A stretch of DNA of 64,000 nucleotides, taken from assembly GCA_043738095.1 (NCBI GenBank), contig JAYSZI010000093.1, positions 1 through 64,000 on the forward strand, read 5' to 3'. A program made the position numbers and the translations under genes. The stretch is from Lysobacter_K sp043738095 (lineage in GTDB: Bacteria; Pseudomonadota; Gammaproteobacteria; Xanthomonadales; Xanthomonadaceae). Shown one piece after another: positions 17,496 through 27,139 of the stretch (position 1 is its first letter; every line of letters starts with the position of its first letter). The notes under the pieces are model-generated. The model was not told the origin of the DNA. It ran no database searches and saw nothing but the letters and a program-made list of their open reading frames with translations.

Positions 17496-18119
17496 CTATT
17501 TGGCGATGAACTTCAGCGGGCCGGTGTACTGCGGCCACGCAAGGGAACTGTCACCGCGTACGTTCAGCGCCAACTCCGGGGTGGTGGAAGCGCCGCTGGT
17601 ACTCGCCATCAGCGTAGGCATCCAGAAGTCGACGACGAAGGCGCCGTCGCGCTTGATCACCGGCAGAATGTGGAGCGTGGTGGTCTGCCCGGGCTCAATT
17701 TTAAAACTCAGCACGTTCTCATTGACGAACGCGCCGCGGTCGAGAATTTTTTGAACGCTGAATCCGGCGGTCATTTCGAGACCGATGCCAGTCACCTTGT
17801 ACTCGCCGGCCGGCAACTTGAGCTGCTCGTTCTGGCCGTAGCGGGTCAGGTGGCTGATCGGAAAATCAACGAACTGCTTGCCCACCATGGTGAAAACCAG
17901 CTGGTTGTCGCGGATGCCCCATTCCAGACCGCCGCTCTTGAGTTGCTTCTCGACCTTGCCCGGCAACGCCTTTTCACTGGTGAACGGCTTGATGTCGACA
18001 ATTAACGTGCCTTCGGCTGTGCCCGCAGCGGCAACCCCGGCGGCAGCATCCTGCGCGACGACGGCCGGGCTGCTGACCATGGCGATCAGCAGCACGATTG
18101 ACCTGAACATCTTCCCCAT
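17496..18119 (-). CDS. exported protein, function unknown
   Basis: This 207-residue protein has a signal peptide (MFRSIVLLIAMVSSPAVVAQ) with cleavage likely near residue 23. The mature part is predicted soluble and beta-rich: TLIVDIKPFTSEKALPGKVEKQL, QLKLPAGEYKVTGIGLEM, SFKIEPGQTTTLHILPVI. The AGEYKVTGIGL and GQTTTLHI pieces recall small beta-sandwich periplasmic proteins, but I cannot name a family. The ATG at 18119 or one three codons later could be the start. The gene stands alone. Confidence 0.65.
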   Translation of the reverse strand: MGKMFRSIVLLIAMVSSPAVVAQDAAAGVAAAGTAEGTLIVDIKPFTSEKALPGKVEKQLKSGGLEWGIRDNQLVFTMVGKQFVDFPISHLTRYGQNEQLKLPAGEYKVTGIGLEMTAGFSVQKILDRGAFVNENVLSFKIEPGQTTTLHILPVIKRDGAFVVDFWMPTLMASTSGASTTPELALNVRGDSSLAWPQYTGPLKFIAK

Positions 18120-18264
18120 TACCTACTACCCCTGTTGTTGTATGACGAATGGAATTCTCTGGCGTCCAACAGCGAGCCCTCCCGGCTACACGGTTGCTAG
18201 CCATTGGCTGGAAGCATGCGTGATCTTGCCGCCGAGCGGCAGTAGCGATGGCCATTTTCTTCGT

Positions 18265-19173
18265 CTAACTTCGGTTGGCCACACCGTGCGGCACATGGCC
18301 CGCGGCGACGTGATCGCGCGCCGACAGAATGTTGTGTTCGGAGTCGTCGAAGAATATATCGGCGCCGAAGGCCTCCAGGAACGGGCCCTTGGCGCGCCCG
18401 CCGAGGAACAGCGCCTCGTCCAGGCGGATCCCCCACTCACGCAGCGTGCGGATCACGCGTTCGTGCGCAGGGACTGAGCGCGCGGTGACCAGGGCGGTAC
18501 GGATCGGGGCGTTCTCTCCAGTCGGGAATGCGGCCTGCAACCGGTGCAAGGCGTCGAGAAAACCGCGGAACGGCCCGCCAGACAGTGGGTCACCGGCACG
18601 GCTGCGTTCGTGTTCAGTGAATGCAGCCAAGCCGCCCTCGCGCGACACCCGCTCGCTTTCGTCATCGAAAATCACCGCGTCGCCGTCGAATGCAATGCGC
18701 AACTGATCGTGGCGGTGGAGCGCGGCCTTGGCCGGCAACAAGGTCGCAGCCGCCACCCCGGCGGCGAGCGCGCTGCGCACGTCTTCGCCGTGGGCCGACA
18801 GGAACAAATCGGCGCCGAACGGGCGGATGTACGGATACGGCGGTGCGCCGTTGCTGAAGGCGGCGCGTTTGATCGCCAAGCCGTGGTGCGCGATCGAGTT
18901 GAAGATGCGCAGGCCGGTGTCGGCCGAATTGCGCGAGATCAGAATCACTTCCACCCGTGGCGCTTCCGGCGGGGCGCCGTCGTTGAGGCCTAGCAGTTTG
19001 CGCACCAATGGGAATGCGATCCCGGGCGCGAGGTAGGCGTCCTCGTGGCTGCGTTGGAACGCGGCGTAGGCGTCCAGGCCTTCGTGCTCGAACAGGGCGT
19101 GGCTGTCCTCGAGATCGAACAGAGTGCGCGATGAGATCGCGACGATCAGCGGGTTGGCATTGGCGTCGGGCAT
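18265..19173 (-). CDS. 5'-nucleotidase (NT5C1-like)
   Basis: This 302-residue HAD-like protein matches the cytosolic 5'-nucleotidase I family found also in many bacteria. It should dephosphorylate nucleoside monophosphates. Family stretches are IVAISSRTLFDLEDSHALFE at the N-terminus, VEVILISRNSADTGLRIFNSI near residue 71, RIAFDGDAVIFDDESER near 155 and FFDDSEHNI near the C-terminus. The start at 19173 (MPDANANPL) matches relatives. An upstream in-frame ATG at 19239 would add 22 residues and has a slightly better purine-rich leader. Confidence 0.87.
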   Translation of the reverse strand: MPDANANPLIVAISSRTLFDLEDSHALFEHEGLDAYAAFQRSHEDAYLAPGIAFPLVRKLLGLNDGAPPEAPRVEVILISRNSADTGLRIFNSIAHHGLAIKRAAFSNGAPPYPYIRPFGADLFLSAHGEDVRSALAAGVAAATLLPAKAALHRHDQLRIAFDGDAVIFDDESERVSREGGLAAFTEHERSRAGDPLSGGPFRGFLDALHRLQAAFPTGENAPIRTALVTARSVPAHERVIRTLREWGIRLDEALFLGGRAKGPFLEAFGADIFFDDSEHNILSARDHVAAGHVPHGVANRS

Positions 19174-19443
19174 GGGGTCATTGTGCCCGAGCGGCGTCGC
19201 AGGCAATGCGACCATCGCCGCGCCCGCGCCCGCATCCATGCTCTTTGCTCAGCCCAGCGCAGGCTGGAGTTCGTTTGCTCATAGGGATGTTCTTGGGAGC
19301 CATTGCCTCATGTCGACGGCCGGGGTTCTGCGCATGCGCGCGCACGGCGACGCGTGGTCCAGCGCCAAGTGCCAGCTAACTTGGACGAAATGCCAAGGTG
19401 CGCAGGTGGTATCTAATCGGCCACGCTGCGCTGCGCGCCCAAG

Positions 19444-20217
19444 TCAACCGCTGGTGAATTGCTCGGCTAACATCCGTTCTTCGAGGTTGTGCTCGGGGTC
19501 GAACAGCAGTGTCACGGTGCGGTCGTGCGATTCGCGGATCATCACTTCGACCACATCACGCACTTCGTGCGAATCCGCGGTGGCGCTGACCGGGCGCTTG
19601 TACGGGTCGAGCACACGGAAGCGGACTTCGGTGTCGGCCTTCAGCACCGCGCCACGCCAGCGCCGTGGCCGGAATGCCGCGATCGGCGTCAGGGCCACCA
19701 CGTTCGCGCCCAGCGGCAGGATGGGGCCATGCGCAGAAAAGTTGTAAGCCGTGCTACCCGCTGGGGTAGCCACCATCACGCCATCGCAAATCAACTCGTC
19801 CAACCGCAGCTTGCCGTTGAGCTCGATCGACAAATGCGCGGCCTGACGCGTCTGCCGCAGCAGCGAGACCTCGTTATAGGCGAGCGAGCCGACGGTCGCG
19901 CCCGATTCGGTTTGCACGACCATTTCCAGCGGGCGCAGTACCGCAGGCTCGGCGGCGTGAATGCGTTCGACTAGACCAACGCTGGATTCGTGATTCATCA
20001 GGAAGCCGACGGTACCCAGCTTCATCCCATACACGGGCCGCCCGAGCGCGCCATGGCGATGCAACGTCTGCAACATGAAGCCATCGCCGCCGAGTGCGAC
20101 CAGCACATCCGCATCCGGCGGCGCATGGTCGCCGTGCAGTGCGACGAGTTCGGCGAGCACCCGTTGCGCGTCATCGGCGGGACTGGCGAGGAAGGCGATG
20201 CGGGGCGTCGCGGTCAT
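19444..20217 (-). CDS. nadK: NAD kinase
   Basis: This 257-residue cytoplasmic enzyme phosphorylates NAD to NADP with ATP or polyphosphate. The GGDG motif is at residues 43-46 (LVALGGDGFML). The NE/D region is YNEVSLLRQ, and the glycine-rich TPAGSTAYNFSAHGP lies near 143-157. The length matches the short NadK form seen in Xanthomonadales. The ATG at 20217 (MTATPRIAF) is chosen over an upstream in-frame ATG because the added residues do not resemble NadK. Confidence 0.95.
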   Translation of the reverse strand: MTATPRIAFLASPADDAQRVLAELVALHGDHAPPDADVLVALGGDGFMLQTLHRHGALGRPVYGMKLGTVGFLMNHESSVGLVERIHAAEPAVLRPLEMVVQTESGATVGSLAYNEVSLLRQTRQAAHLSIELNGKLRLDELICDGVMVATPAGSTAYNFSAHGPILPLGANVVALTPIAAFRPRRWRGAVLKADTEVRFRVLDPYKRPVSATADSHEVRDVVEVMIRESHDRTVTLLFDPEHNLEERMLAEQFTSG

Positions 20218-20516
20218 CGGCGGCTGCGTTCCAGTGGCTGGGCTGCAGGATAACCGCGGATGGATGGCTCGGGGCAAGGCACTGCCGGATGCGCGTGCAG
20301 GCCCAGCGCATGGCGCCCGCTCGCATTGACGCATCGCATGACCATGAAGACGGCGGTTCGTCGCCGTCTTCATGACGCTCCGTGTGTCGTGCCCGGGTTA
20401 CGAAACCCGAGGCCTATCGTCGTAGCGCGCAGTTTCCGCGGCTGCGCGCTGGCTGCGACAACGGCGACTCGGCAAAAAACCTTAGCACCCGGAATGGAAA
20501 CTGCGGGCCATCACGC
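20218..20516. other. intergenic region between nadK and the glutamate dehydrogenase gene, with a strong hairpin
   Basis: This gap lies between two minus-strand genes. It contains a perfect 13-bp inverted repeat CATGAAGACGGCG (20343-20355) / CGCCGTCTTCATG (20362-20374) with a six-base loop. Neither side has a T tract of note, so it may be a weak terminator of the dehydrogenase transcript or an mRNA-stabilising hairpin. No gene is supported here. Confidence 0.6.
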
Positions 20517-23500
20517 TTACTCCCCCGTCGACGCGATCTGTGCCAGTCGACGCACAGCCACCGACACCGTCGGGTAGTCGAGCGTCTTCTGGGTAAGCAG
20601 ATCGGCCAGCATGGTCTGGGCAAAACGCAACGTGGAGTCATCGCGCTGCAGCCACGCCTCAACCTTCGCCTCCGCCGGCTTCTTGCCGCCGCCAGCGAGG
20701 ATTTGGCTGACTAATGCGCGTTGCTGGCTGCCCAGCTCGTCGCGCAGCGCGCCGCGGGCGAGGGCCTGCCATCGGCCATCGACCGGCAACGCTTCGATCT
20801 GCTCGTACAGCCAGGGCAGGTGCAAGGCCGCGCCGAGACTGAAGTAGGCCTTGGCGACTTCGACCGGCGGCAGCTTGCGGGTATGCGATATCTCGACGAT
20901 GTCGCAAGCAAACTCCAGCAGGGGCAGCGCAGCCAATTGCGTCGCCAGTGGCACCGGCATGCCCTTGGCTTTCCACTCGGCCATACGCGCGTCGTAGGCG
21001 GCGCGGCGCGGCGCCGACATCGCCGCCGGCAACGCTTCGCGCACGGCGTTGAGGCCTTCGCCGTAGCGCGCCATGGCCGCGGTGATTTCCGGCATCTTGC
21101 CCGGGCGCGACAACAGCCAGCGCGACATCGTGCGCAGCAGGTGCCAAATCGCCAGCAACGCATCGATCTGCGCGGCCTCGGGCACCTTGCCATCGAGCGC
21201 ATCGATCTGCGCCCATAGCTCCCGTGCGTCGAGCGCCTCGCGCGCGATCGTGTAAGCCTCGGCGATCTGGCCCGGCGCGCGGCCGGTGTCCTCGTGCATA
21301 CGCAGCGCGAAGGTCGCGCCCATGCGGTTGACGAGCGAGTTGGTCACCGCGGTGGCGATGATCTCGCGCTTGAGGCGGTGGTTCTCCATCGCCTTGGCGT
21401 ATTTCTGCTGCAGCGGCAGCGGGAAGTAACGCACCAGCTCCTTCGACAGGTACGGGTCTTCGGGTACGTCGGAGTCGACCAGCTGTGCGAACAACACCAG
21501 CTTGCTGTACGACAGCAGCACCGCGAGCTCTGGCCGGGTCAAACCTTGCCCGCGCGTCTTGCGCTCGGCGATCTCCGCATCCGATGGCAGGAACTCGATC
21601 TGGCGATCGAGCAGACCCTGCGATTCCAGCGTACGGATGAAGTGTTGCTTGGAGCCCAACCGCGACACGCTCATCCGCTCCATCAGGCTGATCGCCTGGT
21701 TCTGGCGGTAGTTGTCGGTCAGCACCAGGCCCGCGACCTCGTCGGTCATCGACGCCAGCAGCTTGTTGCGCTCAGGCAACGTGAGCTTCTGGGCCTGCAC
21801 CTGCGCGTTGAGCAGGATCTTGATGTTGACCTCGTGATCGGAGGTGTCCACTCCCGCAGAGTTGTCGATGAAGTCGGTGTTGAGCAGCACCCCGTGCTGG
21901 GCCGCCTCGATGCGGCCCAGCTGGGTCAGACCGAGATTGCCGCCCTCGCCCACCAGTTTGCAGCGCAGGTCGCGGCCGTCCACGCGCAAGGCGTTGTTGG
22001 CGCGATCGCCGACATCGGCGTGGGCCTCGTAGCTGGCCTTGACGTAGGTGCCGATGCCGCCGTTCCACAACAGATCCACCGGCGCCTTGAGGATCGCGCT
22101 CATCAGCTCGGCCGGACTCATTGCTTCCACGGCGTGATCGATGCCGAGTGCGAGCTTGACCTCAGCCGACAACGGAATCGATTTCGCCGACCGCGGGAAC
22201 AGGCCACCACCGGCACTGATCAGCTTGGGGTCGTAGTCCTCCCAGCTCGACCGCGGCAGTTTGAACATGCGCGCGCGTTCCTTGAACGTCGCCGCGGCAT
22301 CAGGGTTTGGGTCGAGGAAGATGTGGCGGTGGTCGAACGCCGCCAGCAGGCGGATGTGCTTGCTCAGCAGCATGCCGTTGCCGAACACGTCGCCCGACAT
22401 ATCGCCGATGCCGACCACGGTGAAGTCCTGCTTCTGGCAGTCGCGGCCGAGCGCGCGGAAGTGACGCTTGACCGACTCCCACGCGCCTTTGGCGGTGATG
22501 CCCATGGCCTTGTGGTCGTAGCCGACCGAACCGCCGGAAGCGAACGCATCGTCGAGCCAGTAGCCGTGCTCGCGCGCGATGGCGTTGGCGATGTCGGAGA
22601 ATGTGGCTGTGCCTTTGTCGGCGGCAACGACTAGATACGGATCATCCAGATCATGGCGCACCACGTCGCGCGGCGGCACGATCTTGCCATCGACACTGAT
22701 GTTGTCGGTGATGTCGAGCAGGCCGTTGATGAACATCTTGTAGCAGGCGATGCCCTCGGCCAGCACGGCGTCGCGGCTTTCGAGTGTAGAGCTGCCTCCG
22801 ACCGGCGAGCGCTTGGCGAAGAAACCGCCCTTGGAGCCGACCGGCACGATCACGGTGTTCTTGACCATCTGTGCCTTGACCAGGCCCAGCACCTCGGTAC
22901 GGAAATCCTCGCGCCGGTCGGACCAGCGCAGGCCGCCACGCGCCACCGGGCCGAAGCGCAGGTGCACGCCTTCCACGCGCGGGCCGTACACAAAGATCTC
23001 GCGGTACGGACGCGGCTTGGGCAGGTCGGGCACCTTGACCGAATCGAATTTGTAGCTGACGTAGCCGCGCTCGCCGCCATCGGTCGCATGCCCGCTGTCA
23101 CGGTGCATGTAATAGCTGGTGCGCAGCGTGGCCTCGATCACGCCGATGAAGCTGCGCAGGATGCGGTCCTCATCGAGGCTGACAACGCGATCGAGCAAGC
23201 CCATGAGGGAGGCCCGGGTTGCGGCGAACTGCTCATCGCGCTTGCCTGCGCGTGCAGCGATCATTGGCTGGAGCGCCGCCAACACCGCGGCATCGCCCGC
23301 GGCAAGACTTTCGAGCTGCGCGGTGAAATGCTCCATACCAGCCTTGATGTCGGCCTTGCTCTCGCTGCCGGTGGCTGGATCGAAGCGCGCCTCGAACAAC
23401 TCGACTAGCAAGCGCGCCAGCAACGGATAACGCGAGAAGGTTCCCTCGACGTAGCTCTGCGAGAACGGCACCCCCACCTGCAGCAGGTACTTGCAATACG

Positions 23501-25532
23501 CGCGCAACATCGCGACCTGCCGCCATGACAAGCGCGCAGCGAGAATCAGGCGGTTGAACCCGTCATTCTCGGCATGGCCGCGCCAGATCTGCGCGAATGC
23601 TTCTTCGAAATTCTCGTCCAGGCTGGCGACGTCGATCTCGACGTTGGCGGTTTCGACCTCGAAATCCTGGATATACGCTGCCTGACCCTCGACCACGATC
23701 CGGTAGGGATGCTCGGACAGCACGCGTAAGCCCATGTTCTCCATCATCGGCAACGCATCCGACAGCGGGATGTCGTCGTTATGTCGATAGAACTTGAATC
23801 GCAACCCACCCTGGCCCGCGTGGGCGCGGTACAGGCTCAGGCGCAGATCGTCCGGACCGGTCAGCGCGGCGAGGTGCTCGACGTCGGTGGCGGCGACCGC
23901 AGCGCTGACGCTTTCAATGTAGCCGGCAGGCAACGCGCGGCCATAATCGTTGGTCAGCACCAGACCGCGTTCTTCGCCGTGGCGCGCGACCAATTGGTCG
24001 CGCAGATCGTCCTGCCAGTTGCGCACGATCTGGGCCAGTTCGGTCTCGATCGCGGCGTTGTCGACCTGGATCGCCTCACTGCCCGACTTCGGCCGCACAA
24101 TCAGGTGCAACTGGGCCAGTGGCGATTCGCCCAGCAGCACGTTGGTGTCGACGTGCTCGCCGTGCAACACGCGCTTGAGCATTTCCTCGATTCGCAGGCG
24201 CACGTCGGTGTTGAAACGGTCGCGCGGGATGTAGACCAGACCGGAGAAGAAGCGGCCGTAGCGATCGCGGCGCAGGAACAATTTACTACGCACGCGCTCC
24301 TGCAAATTGAGGATGCCGGTGCTGGTATGCAACAGCTCTTCTTCGGTCGACTGGAACAACTCGTCGCGCGGCAGCATCTCGATGATGTGGCGCAGCGCCT
24401 TGCCGCTGTGGCTGTCAGGCGCGAGGCCCGAATGCTCCATCACGTACTTGTGGCGTTGGCGCACCACCGGGATATCCCACGGGCGGCGCGTGTACGCGCT
24501 GGACGTGTACAAGCCGAGAAAGCGCTCCTCGCGCACCGGCTTGCCCTGCTTGTCGAACGTGAGTACGCCGATGTAGTCCATGTAGCCGGGACGGTGCACC
24601 GTGGCGCGCGCGTTAGTCTTGGTCAGTATCAGCGCGTCGACCGCGCCGGACTGCGGCATGTAGTGCGCCGCCAGCGACGTGAGCGCGCGCGCGGGCCGCG
24701 CATCTTCGCCGCGTAGCAAGCCCAGGCCACTGCCCGGGACCGCGCTCAGCACTTCCACGCCGTCTTGTTTGATGACTTCGTACTCACGGTAACCCAGGAA
24801 CGTGAAGTGATCCCCGGCCGCCCAGCGCAGAAACTCCTGTGCTTCCAGGCGCCCGTCATCGCTTACCGGGAGCGTGCGCGCAGGCAGTTCGTCGGCCACC
24901 TGCAGCATCTTGTCGCGCATCTGCTCCCAGTCGCGCACGGTCGCGCGTACGTCTTCGAGCACGCTCTGCACCGCCTGCTGGATGGCCGGCATCGTCTCGG
25001 CGGCCTGGCGATCGATTTCCAGGTGCATCAACGACTCTGATACGCCTTCGCCCACGCCGACCAGCTTGCCGGCCTTGTCGCGTCGGAACGTCACCACCGG
25101 GTGGCCGAGCACGTGCACGCCGATGCCCTTTTCGGCCAGCGCCATCGTCACCGTGTCGACCAGGAACGGCATGTCGTCATTGGCGATCTGCAGCACCGTA
25201 TGCGCCGACTCCCAGCCATGGGTCTTGAGATTCGGGTTGAACAGGCGGACCAGCGCGCTGCCTGTCTTGCGCGCACGCGCGAAGTCAAGAAAGTCAGTCG
25301 CCAGCGCCGCCCAACCTTCCGGGCTGTGTTTAGGCAGTTCGTCTTCGCCCATGCGCTTGTAGAACGCCTTGGTGAAGGCCTCGCCCTCCGCATAGCGCGC
25401 CTTGGGCAGGCGCTCGCGCATCGCGGCGATGATGGGATCGAGCGAGACAACACCACTGGCGGCCGGCGTGACGATGGCCTTTGCGGTCGTTTTCATGATG
25501 GCCGATTTGACGACTTTGGGTTTGCTGCTCAT
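20517..25532 (-). CDS. gdhB: NAD-specific glutamate dehydrogenase, large (about 180 kDa) type
   Basis: This 1671-residue protein of the Bac_GDH family oxidatively deaminates glutamate to 2-oxoglutarate with NAD and feeds the TCA cycle. The long N-terminal half carries the ACT-like regulatory modules of the family (AHTVLQIANDDMPFLVDTV, FTFLGYREYEV, GFNRLILAARLSWRQVAMLRAYCKYL). The catalytic core follows, with LRWSDRREDFRTEVLGLVKAQMVKNTVIVPVGSKGGFF and a Rossmann part near VGIGDMSGDVFGNGML. The ATG at 25532 (MSSKPKVVKS) is chosen because the 68 further upstream residues are not family-like. The symbol follows usage for related large enzymes and is less certain than the function. Confidence 0.95.
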   Translation of the reverse strand: MSSKPKVVKSAIMKTTAKAIVTPAASGVVSLDPIIAAMRERLPKARYAEGEAFTKAFYKRMGEDELPKHSPEGWAALATDFLDFARARKTGSALVRLFNPNLKTHGWESAHTVLQIANDDMPFLVDTVTMALAEKGIGVHVLGHPVVTFRRDKAGKLVGVGEGVSESLMHLEIDRQAAETMPAIQQAVQSVLEDVRATVRDWEQMRDKMLQVADELPARTLPVSDDGRLEAQEFLRWAAGDHFTFLGYREYEVIKQDGVEVLSAVPGSGLGLLRGEDARPARALTSLAAHYMPQSGAVDALILTKTNARATVHRPGYMDYIGVLTFDKQGKPVREERFLGLYTSSAYTRRPWDIPVVRQRHKYVMEHSGLAPDSHSGKALRHIIEMLPRDELFQSTEEELLHTSTGILNLQERVRSKLFLRRDRYGRFFSGLVYIPRDRFNTDVRLRIEEMLKRVLHGEHVDTNVLLGESPLAQLHLIVRPKSGSEAIQVDNAAIETELAQIVRNWQDDLRDQLVARHGEERGLVLTNDYGRALPAGYIESVSAAVAATDVEHLAALTGPDDLRLSLYRAHAGQGGLRFKFYRHNDDIPLSDALPMMENMGLRVLSEHPYRIVVEGQAAYIQDFEVETANVEIDVASLDENFEEAFAQIWRGHAENDGFNRLILAARLSWRQVAMLRAYCKYLLQVGVPFSQSYVEGTFSRYPLLARLLVELFEARFDPATGSESKADIKAGMEHFTAQLESLAAGDAAVLAALQPMIAARAGKRDEQFAATRASLMGLLDRVVSLDEDRILRSFIGVIEATLRTSYYMHRDSGHATDGGERGYVSYKFDSVKVPDLPKPRPYREIFVYGPRVEGVHLRFGPVARGGLRWSDRREDFRTEVLGLVKAQMVKNTVIVPVGSKGGFFAKRSPVGGSSTLESRDAVLAEGIACYKMFINGLLDITDNISVDGKIVPPRDVVRHDLDDPYLVVAADKGTATFSDIANAIAREHGYWLDDAFASGGSVGYDHKAMGITAKGAWESVKRHFRALGRDCQKQDFTVVGIGDMSGDVFGNGMLLSKHIRLLAAFDHRHIFLDPNPDAAATFKERARMFKLPRSSWEDYDPKLISAGGGLFPRSAKSIPLSAEVKLALGIDHAVEAMSPAELMSAILKAPVDLLWNGGIGTYVKASYEAHADVGDRANNALRVDGRDLRCKLVGEGGNLGLTQLGRIEAAQHGVLLNTDFIDNSAGVDTSDHEVNIKILLNAQVQAQKLTLPERNKLLASMTDEVAGLVLTDNYRQNQAISLMERMSVSRLGSKQHFIRTLESQGLLDRQIEFLPSDAEIAERKTRGQGLTRPELAVLLSYSKLVLFAQLVDSDVPEDPYLSKELVRYFPLPLQQKYAKAMENHRLKREIIATAVTNSLVNRMGATFALRMHEDTGRAPGQIAEAYTIAREALDARELWAQIDALDGKVPEAAQIDALLAIWHLLRTMSRWLLSRPGKMPEITAAMARYGEGLNAVREALPAAMSAPRRAAYDARMAEWKAKGMPVPLATQLAALPLLEFACDIVEISHTRKLPPVEVAKAYFSLGAALHLPWLYEQIEALPVDGRWQALARGALRDELGSQQRALVSQILAGGGKKPAEAKVEAWLQRDDSTLRFAQTMLADLLTQKTLDYPTVSVAVRRLAQIASTGE

Positions 25533-25785
25533 GGGAACGTAAGGTCCGATGGTGTGTGAGGCCCACGCTACGGCGCAGGCCGGGCATGAAGTCAGAGAGG
25601 GATGAGGCGTTGCGCGGAGCAATCGGGCCGCGAAAAAAGCCGGGTGCGTCAATGCTGATGGGGGGTTCGGCGAGCCGCGTGCCGCGTTCGCCGAGTTGCC
25701 CTGCGCGAGCCAAGCAGCGGCAACGCGCGGGGGCAATCGACGATCTGTACGAGGCGAGATGGTTCATCGCGCGGTGCAGTCCGTG
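25533..25785. other. intergenic region between two minus-strand genes
   Basis: These 253 bases carry the promoter of the glutamate dehydrogenase gene and the 3' end of the acyl-CoA dehydrogenase transcript. An imperfect hairpin with arms CGGCGA (25668-25673) and TCGCCG (25688-25693), extended inside by CGCG pairs, may serve as a terminator. No coding sequence is supported. Confidence 0.35.
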
Positions 25786-26946
25786 TTACCGGATCCCGGT
25801 CTCATTGCGGGCGATTACCAAGCGTTGGATCTCGCTGGTGCCCTCGTAGATTTCGGTGATCTTGGCGTCACGGAAATAGCGTTCCAGAGGCATCTCTTTC
25901 GAGTAGCCCATGCCGCCATGGATCTGTACGGCCTGGTGGGTGATCCACATCGCCGCTTCCGAAGACGTGAGCTTGGCCACCGCGGCCTCGGTGCTGAATC
26001 GTCCGCCATTTTTTTCGGTTTCGCCCTTGGTCCAGGCCGCGCGCAATGTCAGCAGCAGCGACGCATCGAGCTTGCACTTCATGTCGGCGATCTTGGCCTG
26101 GGTCATCTGGAACGCGCCGATCGGCTGGCCGAAGGCCTTGCGTTCCTTTACATATTCGAGGGTCGCTTCGTACGCGGCGCGCGCCAAGCCAATCGCCTGC
26201 GAGGCAATACCAATGCGGCCGGCATCGAGCACGCCCATCGCGATCTTGAAGCCGTGGCCTTCCTCGCCCAATACTTCATCGGGCTGCACGACGTAATCGC
26301 TGAATTCGATCTCGCAGGTCGCCGACGCGCGGATGCCGAGCTTGGGCTCGGTCTTGCCGCGGTGGTAGCCGGGTCGATCGGCGTCGATCATGAACGCGGT
26401 AATGCCGCGCGCGCCCTTTTCCGGATCGGTCATCGCGAACAGCACGACGTACTTGGCCACCGGTCCTGAAGTGATCCAGCTTTTCTTGCCATTGATGACG
26501 AACGTGCCGTCGGGCTGCTTCGTGGCCTTGCAGCGCATCGCCGTGGCGTCGGAGCCGGACTGCGGTTCGGTCAGCGCGAACGCCCCGATTTCGCGGCCTT
26601 CTGCGATCGCGCGCACGTACAGCTGCTTCTGCGCCTCCGTGCCGTACTTAAGAATGCCGTTGCAGAACAGCGAGTTGTTGACCGACATGATCGTCGAGTG
26701 CGCAGCGTCAGCCGCAGCGATCTCCACCATCGCCAGCACGTAGCTGACCGGGTCCATGCCAGCGCCGCCGTACTCGGCCGGCACCTCGATGCCCATCAGG
26801 CCGTTTTCGCCGAGGGTGCGGATGTTTTCGAGCGGGAAGTCGCCGGTGCGGTCGTGGTGCTCGGCACTTGGAGCAATTTTTTCCCGGGCGATACGCCGCG
26901 CCACGTCCTGGATCATCAACTGCTCTTCGGTGAAGCGAAAATCCAC
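25786..26946 (-). CDS. acyl-CoA dehydrogenase
   Basis: This 386-residue FAD enzyme is of the short/branched-chain acyl-CoA dehydrogenase type. It introduces a trans-2 double bond and passes electrons to ETF. It has the N-terminal helical domain (DFRFTEEQLMIQDVARRIAREKIAP), FALTEPQSGSDA near residues 122-133, KSWITSG, and the catalytic-glutamate segment EIYEGTSEIQRLVIAR near the C-terminus. The start is GTG at 26946, supported by AGAGG seven bases upstream; no ATG fits. It is divergent from the SahR-like regulator. Substrate chain length cannot be settled from sequence alone. Confidence 0.92.
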   Translation of the reverse strand: MDFRFTEEQLMIQDVARRIAREKIAPSAEHHDRTGDFPLENIRTLGENGLMGIEVPAEYGGAGMDPVSYVLAMVEIAAADAAHSTIMSVNNSLFCNGILKYGTEAQKQLYVRAIAEGREIGAFALTEPQSGSDATAMRCKATKQPDGTFVINGKKSWITSGPVAKYVVLFAMTDPEKGARGITAFMIDADRPGYHRGKTEPKLGIRASATCEIEFSDYVVQPDEVLGEEGHGFKIAMGVLDAGRIGIASQAIGLARAAYEATLEYVKERKAFGQPIGAFQMTQAKIADMKCKLDASLLLTLRAAWTKGETEKNGGRFSTEAAVAKLTSSEAAMWITHQAVQIHGGMGYSKEMPLERYFRDAKITEIYEGTSEIQRLVIARNETGIR

Positions 26947-27110
26947 GTCGGCACCTCTACTGGTTGTCGATGAGCAGGCTGTCGGGGGCAGAACCGGAGG
27001 CGATTCAGCCATTGAATGGCCCGTTGCGAAGGCGAATTGTAGCCGCGCACGCCCGATAACCCTACCCACGGCCCGCCGCGCTTGACCCTTGCGGGCTGGC
27101 CGCCCACACT

Positions 27111-27128
27111 TATCGCTGTATCGCGATA
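27111..27128 (+). promoter_or_regulatory. candidate operator ahead of the SahR-like regulator
   Basis: A dyad TATCGC (27111-27116) / GCGATA (27123-27128) with a six-base spacer includes the perfect 10-base palindrome TATCGCGATA at 27119-27128. It ends 11 bases before the start codon at 27140 in a 193-base divergent intergenic region. ArsR-family regulators bind such AT-flanked dyads and often autoregulate. Identity as a SahR site is inference. Confidence 0.5.
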
Positions 27129-27139
27129 GGTTGATATGT

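Noticed and set aside
21294..24716. Several long plus-strand frames opposite the large glutamate dehydrogenase
   Set aside because: All mirror the codon pattern of the real gene and have no recognisable domain.
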